The notes below the pieces were generated by a model, which was given only the letters and a program-made list of their open reading frames with translations, was not told the origin of the DNA and searched no databases. This document shows, piece after piece, positions 18,181 through 26,900 of a DNA stretch of 64,000 nt. The translations under genes were made by a program, and so were the position numbers. The stretch comes from Lentzea xinjiangensis. GTDB lineage: Bacteria > Actinomycetota > Actinomycetes > Mycobacteriales > Pseudonocardiaceae. Location of the stretch: contig NZ_FOFR01000029.1 in the NCBI RefSeq assembly GCF_900110955.1, positions 35,412 through 99,411 of the forward strand. Reading direction: 5' to 3'. How positions within the stretch are numbered: the first letter of the stretch is position 1; each line of letters begins with the position of its first letter.

Positions 18181-19166
18181 TGTGTGACCCGCTCTCCGAC
18201 ACGGGTCTCGGCGACCTGGCCCTCGATCCAGCGGTAGGTGCGGCGAAGCCCGTCGTCGAGCGCGGTGCCCGGCTGCCAGCCGAGCAGCTCGCGGCACAAC
18301 GCGTTGTCCGAAACCCGGCCCAGCGGCCCGACCGGCCTGTCCGACCGATAGCGCGGGGTGATCTCCTTGCCGGCGACGTGCGCGATCCTGGCGACCAGGT
18401 CACCGATGCTGACCCGTTCCTCGGACCCGATGTTCACCGGCTGGTCCACTGTGGACTCCGCGAGCCGGAGCAGGCCGGTGACGCAGTCGTCGACATAGCA
18501 GTAGGACCTGGTCTGGGTGCCGTCACCCCACACCTCGATCTCGCCGCGGTCCCCCGGCACCGCGGCGACCTTGCCGCAAAGCATCGACAGGGACTTCGCG
18601 CGCAGACCGGCGTAGCTGCCCATCGGCCCGTAGATGGCGTGCAGCCGGGCCACCTTGATGTCCATGCCGTAGGTCTTGCGATAGGTCTCGCACAAGATCT
18701 CGGTGGTGAGCTTCTCCCAGCCGTACTGCATGTCCGGCTCCGCGGGGAACACCGGCGTCTCGCGCAGCGGGGCGCTGTCCGGCGACCGCTGGAGGGACTC
18801 GGGGTAGACGCAGGCCGACGAGGTGTAGACGACCGTGCGCACGCCTTCCGCGCGGCACGCTTCCACGGTGTTGACCGAGATCAGCAGGTTGTCGTGCAGG
18901 ATCTCGGCCGGTGCGGCGTGCGTCCACCCGATCCCGCCCATGTTGGCCGCCAGGGCGAAGACGACGTCCGCCCCGGCGACCGCCTCGGCGCAGAGTTCCC
19001 GCTCACGGAGGTCGGCCACCAGGAACTGGTCGGCTTCGCTCCGCTCGTACTCGGGGTGGCGGATGTCCACACCGCGCACCTGCGCGTTCGGGTACCGGGC
19101 GCGCACCGCCCGGACCAGATGTCCTCCCACGAACCCACCGGCACCGGTCACCACGATCAACGTCAT
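18177..19166 (-). CDS. blmG: GDP-mannose 3,5-epimerase-like sugar epimerase, BlmG-like
   Basis: Extended short-chain dehydrogenase of 329 residues. It likely converts GDP-D-mannose to the L-gulose (or L-galactose) epimer for the sugar of the antibiotic. The Rossmann motif VVTGAGGFVGG is at the N-terminus, and catalytic YGWEK (YxxxK) is present. Residues diagnostic of GDP-mannose 3,5-epimerases are kept: the Cys in TSSACVYPES and a Lys in AGLRAKSLS. The start ATG at 19166 overlaps the BlmV stop (ATGA). The end overlaps the BlmF start. In-frame sequence upstream to 19895 is shadow. Neighbouring BlmF, BlmE and BlmD would use or decorate the sugar. Activity order (3-, 5- or both epimerisations) cannot be read from the sequence. 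Confidence 0.92.
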   Translation of the reverse strand: MTLIVVTGAGGFVGGHLVRAVRARYPNAQVRGVDIRHPEYERSEADQFLVADLRERELCAEAVAGADVVFALAANMGGIGWTHAAPAEILHDNLLISVNTVEACRAEGVRTVVYTSSACVYPESLQRSPDSAPLRETPVFPAEPDMQYGWEKLTTEILCETYRKTYGMDIKVARLHAIYGPMGSYAGLRAKSLSMLCGKVAAVPGDRGEIEVWGDGTQTRSYCYVDDCVTGLLRLAESTVDQPVNIGSEERVSIGDLVARIAHVAGKEITPRYRSDRPVGPLGRVSDNALCRELLGWQPGTALDDGLRRTYRWIEGQVAETRVGERVTQ

Positions 19167-20962
19167 GCGCTTTCCCCCGTGTCCGTAGCTCCGGCTCGAC
19201 CGGGCGAGCCCATCGCCTGCCGCCGTGCGCTGACCAGCTGCCGGCCCGCCGTCTCCTGGCGAGCGCGGAACGACCGTTCCCTGTGCTGCTGCAACCGTTC
19301 CGCGAGCAGGGTCCGCAGCTGGGACGGCGGCTGCTCCGGTTCGGCGGTCAACGCGACCAGGCAGGCGACGAGCGCGTCGAGCAGGCCCGCCACCTCCGCG
19401 GCGTCGAGCCGGGTCGGGTCGTGACGGGCTCGTACCAGCAGTTCCGCCCCCGGCACCACTTCCAGCACCAGCGGGTAACCCTCGTCGACCACGGTGCGCA
19501 CGTCGCTGATCGCCAGCGGTCCCGAGGTCTCCTCGGTCACCGTCGCGGGGAAGTTCTCGACGACCACGATCGTGTCGAACAGGGTGTCGCGGTGGTGCAG
19601 GCCGACGGCGCGGGTGATGCCGGAGAGCGGGACGTACCCGTGCTCGCGCATCTCGGCCAGGCGGTCCTGCAGCTCGCGCAGCCAGGGCAGGGCCGTCCCG
19701 TCCACCGCGGAGCGCACCCGCAGCGGCACGGTGTTGATGAGCAGGCCGATCAGCTCCGTCGCCCCGGGGAGCGTCGGAGGACGACCGGAGACCGTGACCC
19801 CGAAGACGACGTCGTCGCTGCCGCACACCTCCGACAGCAACAGCGCCCATGCGCCGTAAACCGCCGTGCTCACGGTGAGACCGTTGCCGCGGCACAGTGC
19901 GTTCAGCTCCGCCGACCGGTCCGCGGACAGGGTCACCGCGACCTCACCGCCGCGTGGCGCGATGACCTGGCCCCGCACGCATCCGGGCCCGGCGATCCTC
20001 GTCGCCCCCCGCAGCCCGAGGAACTGCCGGTTCCAGAACTCGTCGGCGGCGGTGCGGTCCTGCTCGCCCAGCCAGGTCAGGTAGTCGGACATGCCGGGAC
20101 GCCGGGGCAGGTGGGGTTCGACGCCCGCGACCAGTGCCTCGTAGGTCGCCAGGACGTCCGCGAGCACCAACTGCTGGGACCAGCCGTCGAGGACGAGGTG
20201 GTGATGCGTCCACACGCACCGGTGCTCCAAGTCGGACTCGCGCACCAGGGTCAGCCGGAACAGCGGCACCTGACCGAGGTCGAAGCCTCGTTCGCGGTCC
20301 CGGTCCAGGTGGTCCACCATCGCCGCGTCCCGGTCCGGACCGCTGCGGTCCCGCCAGTCGAGGAGGTGAACGTCCGGTACGACGCCGTCAACGACCACTT
20401 GGTGCGGCCGGTCGCGGTGGGCCCAGTCGAACGACACCCTCAACGCCGGTGTCGCGGCCACCACGGCGCTCCAGGCCGCGCGGAACGCCTCGACGTCCAG
20501 TTCCCCGGTCAGCGAGCAGGCCGCCTGGACCACGTACGCGCCAGGACTGCTGCCGCCGACCGAGTGGTAGAGCATCCCCTCCTGCATCGGGCTGAGCGGG
20601 TAATCGGTCGCCTGTGGACCGATGACGGCCGCCGCCGGGGCGCCGATGCCCGCACGTTCCGCCACGGCACGCACGGTGGCCAGACCGAAGAGGTCCTGGG
20701 CGGAGATCCGCAGCCCGGCCATCTCCAGCTTCGCCACGATCACGATGGCGTGCACGGAGTCCCCGCCCAGGGCGAAGTAGTCGTCGTCGAGCCCGACCTC
20801 GTCCAGGTCGAGGACCTCTCGCCAGATCTCGGCGACGGTCCGCTCGGCATCGGTGCGCGGCGCCGGCCGGTCCGCCTCCGCGGCACCGTCGGCCAGCCAC
20901 TGCGCCAGCAGCTCGCGCTTGGTCTCGGACAACCGCGCGATGCGCGGGTCGGGCTCGGTCAT
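19163..20962 (-). CDS. blmV: NRPS PCP-C didomain-type protein, BlmV-like
   Basis: The protein is 599 residues. It supplies the carrier for the last adenylation domain of BlmVI, which ends without one, and a condensation domain for the next step. PCP: YFALGGDSVHA with the phosphopantetheine Ser at about residue 66. C domain: YPLSPMQEGMLYHS (C1) and HHLVLDGWSQ (C3, about residue 257) intact. Start ATG at 20962 overlaps the BlmVI stop (ATGA) with GGAGGG just upstream; in-frame sequence to 21136 is shadow. A stand-alone PCP-C protein is a signature of bleomycin-type lines. Its C domain has a full HHxxxDG while the first C domain of BlmX does not, so it probably performs the condensation onto the second Asn. 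Confidence 0.93.
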   Translation of the reverse strand: MTEPDPRIARLSETKRELLAQWLADGAAEADRPAPRTDAERTVAEIWREVLDLDEVGLDDDYFALGGDSVHAIVIVAKLEMAGLRISAQDLFGLATVRAVAERAGIGAPAAAVIGPQATDYPLSPMQEGMLYHSVGGSSPGAYVVQAACSLTGELDVEAFRAAWSAVVAATPALRVSFDWAHRDRPHQVVVDGVVPDVHLLDWRDRSGPDRDAAMVDHLDRDRERGFDLGQVPLFRLTLVRESDLEHRCVWTHHHLVLDGWSQQLVLADVLATYEALVAGVEPHLPRRPGMSDYLTWLGEQDRTAADEFWNRQFLGLRGATRIAGPGCVRGQVIAPRGGEVAVTLSADRSAELNALCRGNGLTVSTAVYGAWALLLSEVCGSDDVVFGVTVSGRPPTLPGATELIGLLINTVPLRVRSAVDGTALPWLRELQDRLAEMREHGYVPLSGITRAVGLHHRDTLFDTIVVVENFPATVTEETSGPLAISDVRTVVDEGYPLVLEVVPGAELLVRARHDPTRLDAAEVAGLLDALVACLVALTAEPEQPPSQLRTLLAERLQQHRERSFRARQETAGRQLVSARRQAMGSPGRAGATDTGESA

Positions 20963-23900
20963 CGCGACCCTCCAGGCTTCTCCGGCCGCGTGCGTGCCAT
21001 CCGCAGCAGCCGGGCCGCCTCCTCGTCGGTCAGCAGTTCGATCCGGTCCATCAGCCGATCCCGGCGTTCCGGTCGCGCGGTCAGCGCAGCGTGGTCGACC
21101 TTCCCGTTGGCGGTGAGAGGTAAGGCGGCCAGCCATCGCAGCTCGGCCGGGACCAGGCGGGCGGGCAGCCGTCGCCGGAGCCAGTCACGCAGCTCCGGGA
21201 CCGCCGCCGTGCCGCACCAGCAGGCGATCAGCCGGGGAGTGCCCGCGAGGGTGTCCCCGAGCACGACCGCGGCGCCGGTCACGGCGGGGTGCGAGGTGAG
21301 CGCGTGCTCGATCTCACCGAGGTCCACGCGGTAGCCGCGCAGTTTGACCTGCCGGTCGGCGCGTCCGCGGAAGACGAGTGTGCCTCCTGGCAACTGGTGG
21401 ACCAGGTCGCCCGTGCGGTAGCGCCGGTCACCTGACCGGTCCGGGTCGGGCACGAACACCGCGGCGGTGGCCGCCGGCTGACCGAGGTAGCCCCTGGTGA
21501 CCCCGGGCCCGCCGACCGCGAGCTCGCCCCGCGGTCCGTCCGGCGCGTCCAGGATCGTCGCCGAAGTGCCCGCGATCGGCACGCCGATCGGCACCGGCCC
21601 GTCCCCCGGCACTCCCACCTCGTGCACGGAGCAGCCCACCACGGTCTCGGTCGGGCCGTATTCGTTGAACAGCAAGGCATCCGGCATGACCGACCGCGCC
21701 GCGGCGACCTGTCTGCCGTCCAGCTGCTCGCCCCCCACCACCACGGTGAGCCCGCTGAGCACGCGGCGTCGCGCGCTGAGATGGCCCGCCACCGCGACCA
21801 GGTGCGACGGGGTGATCTTCACCAGCGTGTGGTGGCCGCCTGCCAGTGCCGTGCTCAGGTTCGTGACGTCCGTACCGGGCAGCAGATGTGCCGTGCCCCC
21901 GGCGGTCAGCGGCGCGAGCAGGCTCGTGACGGTGAGGTCGAAGGCCGGTGACGAATGCACCGGGGCGAACGTCTTCTCGGTGATGCCGTAAGCGGGTGCG
22001 CACCAGCGCAGGTAGTTGACCAGGCCTTGGTGGTGGACGCCGACGAGCTTCGGCTGACCGGTGGAACCTGACGTGGCCAGGACGCAGACCAGGTTTGTTC
22101 CGCGCAGCCGCGGGCGTCGCAACCCGCTCCCGGACGTGGCGCTCGTCCTCAACACCGCTTCCGGCGCGACGCCCTCGGGTACCGACACGCCCTCGGGCAG
22201 CACCACCAGTGCCGCACCCGCTTCGGCGAGCACGGCGGCCACCCGCTCCGGCGGGGTCTCCGGGTCGATCGACAGATGAGCCGCGCCTGCGCGGAGGACC
22301 GCCAGCAGCGCGACCACGTAGTCCACGCTGCGCTCTGCCCACAGCCCGACAACGGTGTCCGGGCCGACGGAGAACGCTTGCAGCGCCTCAGCGAGCTTCG
22401 CCGACGCCGTCCACAGGCCCCGATAGCTGAGGTGCTTCCTGCCTTCCACCAACGCGGTCCGGGCCGGCCCACGGCGCACGGCGGCTTCGACCAGCTCGTG
22501 CACCGCGAGTTCTGGAGCGGGTTCCGGAGCAGCTTCGACAGGCGTGCGGGTTTTCCCTTCCCAGTCCGACGAAGCCCCGTGGGGACGCCGCGCCGCAGCC
22601 TCGAGCGCGGTCACGAACAGCTTGCCGACCTCCTGCACCTGCTCCGCCGGGACCTTGGCCGGGTCCGCTTCCAAGAGCAGTCGCAGCCGGCCGGATCCGG
22701 CGTCGATGTTGAAGTGCGCCGTCAACGGCACGTAGGTCTGGTCGGGGGCCTGCAGGTCCGAAATCCGCAGTCCGTCCACGGTGGACACTTCGCGGTAGAG
22801 GTGGAAGTGGGTGAAGACGAACAGCGTGTCGAACAACGCCCCGGCGCCGAACTCGCGGTTCAGGGCGACCAGCGGGTAGCGGCGGTGCGGCGAGATCCGG
22901 CCCTCGGCGGCGTACGCGGAACGGGCGAGGTCCGCCCAGCTCGCGTCGCTGAACACGGTGACGCGCAACGGGAGGATGTTGTTGAACACCCCGACCACGC
23001 GGTCGCCGTCCCGGCGTTCTGGCCGGCCGTTGGTCTCCAGACCGGTGATGGTGTCCTCAGCACCGGTCAACGCACGCACCACGCGCAGGTGCACGCCGAG
23101 AAGGACGTGCTTGAGCCCGACACCCAACTCGCCTCCGAGCGCGGAGAGAGCGTCCCGCACGCCGTCGTCGACCTCCAGGACGGTGCGCTGCTGCAGAGCC
23201 GGCCGCGGTGCGGGCTTGATCGACCGCTGCGGCAAGGTGGACGGTTCGGCGCTGTGCAGTTCCGCCGCCCAGAACGCGTGGTCTTCCGGCGAACGCATCG
23301 CCGCGCGCTCCAGTGCGACGAAGTCGGCGTATCCGGTCCGCAGCGGCACCGGGCGCCAGGTCTCACCGCGAACAGCCGCCCGGTACGCGTGCAACACCTC
23401 GGTGAGCACCAGCGCGGTGCACCAGCCGTCGAGCGCGAAACTGCTGACGGTGAGCCGGAATCCGGCACCGAGGTCGTGTGCTGTGAACCGCACGAGCGGG
23501 CCGTGGTCGAGGTCGAAGTGCCGTTTGCGCTCGGCGGCCATCCACGCGGAGAACCGTTCCTCACGGGCCTGGTGGACGCTCAGGTCCACCACCTCGAGGG
23601 GCAGGCGGGGCACGTCGCCCCACACGAGCTGCACCGGTTCCGCCTGACTGGTGAGGTCGAAGGACGAACGCAGGTAAGGGTGGCGGGCCAGCACCAGGCG
23701 AACGGCCTGCGCCAGCGCGGAGGAAACCAACGTAGCGGCGACCGCGACGCTGGTCACGTACACCTCGTAGGCGGGGTCGTTGTCCCCGTGCGCCAGCAAC
23801 GCGCGCTGCGCCATCGAGACCGGGTACGCGTCCGTCAATCCGCTGCGCCCAGCGAGCTCCGGGCACAGCGCGAACGGGGCCAGGGTCGTGTCCTCCGCCT

Positions 23901-26900
23901 CGGCGGTGCCCGGTCGGTTGTCGAGATGTGCGGCCAAGGACGCGACGGTCGGGTAAGCCATCAGCTCGGCCACGGTAAAGCCCGCCCCGGCTTCTCGCGC
24001 TGTCGCCGCGATCGCGATCGCGAGGATCGAGTCGCCGCCGAGGGTGAAGAAGCCGGTGTCCACGTCGATCTCGGACCTGCCCAGGTGGGCGGACCACAGC
24101 TCGGCGAGCCTGCGCTCGGTCCGCGTTCGCGGCGGGCTCGTCCGCTGCTCCGGATCGGCTTCGGGGACAGGCAGGGCCCGGTGGTCCAGCTTGCCGCTCC
24201 GCGTGATCGGCAAGGCCTCGATCGGCACGATCCGGGCAGGCACCGACCGGGAGGGCACCAGCCGTCGCAGCCGCTCACGCAGCTCGGCCGGAGCGGGCGC
24301 GTCCGGCCCGCAGACGTAGCCGATCAGCCTGCCGTCGCGCACCACCGCCGCCGCGTCGGTCACCCCGGGCTGCGCGCGCAGCGCCTCGGCGACCTCGCCG
24401 AGCTCGACCCGCTGCCCGCCGAGCTTCACCTGCTGGTCGGTGCGGCCGAGGAACACCAGCGCACCGTCCGGCCGGCGCCGTGCCCGGTCGCCGGTGCGGT
24501 ACAGCCGACCGCCCGTCCCACCGGGATCGGGCAGGAACGCCGCCGCCGTCTTGGCCAGGTCCGCCACATAGCAGGTCGCGAGCCCGGTGCCACCGAGGAA
24601 CAGCTCCCCCGCGATCGGCCTCGGCACGGGACGGAGCCGCCGGTCGAGCACCTGGACCGACGTGTTGCTGATCGGCAGGCCGATCGGCACCGGCCCGTCC
24701 TCGGTCGGCGCGCAATCCCAAGCGGTGACGTCGACGGAAGCCTCGGTGGGACCGTAGAGGTTGTGCAGCTCGGCGCTGAAGAGCTCGAAGAACCGGTCCC
24801 TGGTGGCGGAGGGCAGCGTCTCGCCGCTGCACAGCACCCGGCGCAGCGGCGAGGCCACCGTGCCCAGGCGAGCTGCCTCGGCGAGGAACGGCGTGAGCAT
24901 GCTCGGCACGAAGTGGGTGGTGCTGATCGCGGCACGGGTTATCAGCGCCGCCAGTCCACGCGGGTCGCGGTGCAGGCCGGGCGGTGCGAGCACCACGGTC
25001 CCGCCGGCGATCAGCGGCCAGCACAGTTCCCACCAGGAGACGTCGAAGCTGACCGGGGTCTTGTGCAACACGCGCTCGCCCGGAGCAAGCCGGAAGTGTT
25101 CCTGCATCCAGCGCAGCCGGTTGACGATGCCGCGATGCGGCACCAGCACACCCTTGGGGGCGCCGGTCGATCCTGAGGTGTAAAGCAGGTACGCGGGCTG
25201 TTCCGGGTGAACCGGTGCCGAGTACCCGCCGCCGGACCGCCGCGCTAGCGCCGTGGTGTCCAGGCGCCGGACGGGCAGAGCGACGCCTTCTTCGCCCGGC
25301 ACGTCGTTCCCGGTGAGCAGGAACCGAGTCCCGCTGTCCTCCAGCATCACGGCATGACGTCGTGCCGGGTCGTCCGGGTCGAGCGGCAGCACGGCGCACC
25401 CGGCGTGCAGCACCGCGAGATAGGCGATCGGCAACGCGACACCACGCTCGTGCAACACCGCGACGGGTTCACCCGGCAACGCGCCGAGCGCGCGCAGTTC
25501 GGCGGCAATCCCGGTCGCGGCCCGGTGCAACGCGGAGTGGCTGAGCGTGCCGTCCGCCGCGACCACGGCTGTCACGTCGGGGTGGGTGCGTGCGGCTTCC
25601 GCCGTCAGGCGGTGAAGTCCGCCGAGGTCCTGCCAGTCCCGCGAAGGTCCGGCCTCGGCAACCGTGCCGTTGTCCCGCAACGGGATCGCGTCCACCGGTT
25701 GTGCCGGATCCGTCACCAGCGCGCGCAGCAGCTCGGTGAGATGTGCGGACATCCCGGCCACCGTGGTCCGGTCGAACAAAGCTGTGCGGTACTCCCAGCA
25801 CCCGGTCAGCTCGTCGCCCAGCTGCGCCATGCTCAGGCTCAGGTCGAGCTGCGACCACCGGCGGGCGACGCCGACCGGCGTGGCGGTCGCCGCGCCGAAC
25901 CCGACGCGGTCCGCAGATCCCTGTGCCAGCGCGAAGGTTCCGCCACGGCGTTCGCCGTACTCCTGCTGCAGCACGAACTGGCTCTGCACCAGGGTGGCGC
26001 GGTCGGCGTCCCGTTCCGGCGCCAGTTCGGCGATCATGCGCCGGAACGGGTACCGGCCGTGGCCGGTGGTGTCGCGCAGCAGTTCCCCGGAGTCGGCGAG
26101 CAGGGCGTCGAACGACGTCTCCCCCGAACACCGGGAGCGGAGCGGGACCGCCCGGACGAAGTAGCCGACGGCATCGGCCAGTGCGGCGGAGTCCCGCCCG
26201 GCCAGCAGCGTGCCCAGCACCAGGTCAGTCTGGCCGGTGTAGCGGTGGAGCAGCGCCCGGTAGGCGGTGAGCAGGACGGTGAACAGCGTGCAGGACCGTT
26301 GCCTCGCGAACGCCCGGAGATCACGCACCAGCTCGGCGGGCAGCCGGAACTCCTCGGTCGCGCCGCGGAAGTCGCGGTGCTGGGGCCGGGGGCGATCAGT
26401 GGGGAGCTCGAGGTCCGGCGGTGCCTCCGCGAGCGTGCGGTGCCAGAAGTCCCGATCCCAGGCGTGGGACGGGGACTGCAAGTAGGCCGTCGCCTCTGCC
26501 AGCACGACGGCGTGCGGGTTGCTGACGGGCTTGCGCGGAGTGGTGCCCGCTTCGTAGGAAGCGCGCAGCTCGTCGAGCACCACCAAGAACGACCACAGGT
26601 CCATCACGAGGTGGTGCGCGGCCAGCACGAGCAGATGCGTGCGTTCGTCCCGGCGCACCAGTGTCGCCGCGAACGGCGGTGCCTCGGTCAGGTCGAACGG
26701 TCGCTCCGCGAGTTCGAGCAGGCGAGCGGCCAGTTCGTCGTCCGTGTCCGCGGTCGCGTCAACGACCCGCAGGCCGGGTCCGGTCCGGTCCACTCGGCAC
26801 CACGGGCGGCCCTGCTCCACCGGGAAGCTGGTCCGCAATGCGGGGTGCCGCGCGACGAGGGCGTCCAATGCCCGGCCCAGAACCGCGACGTCCAGAGGCC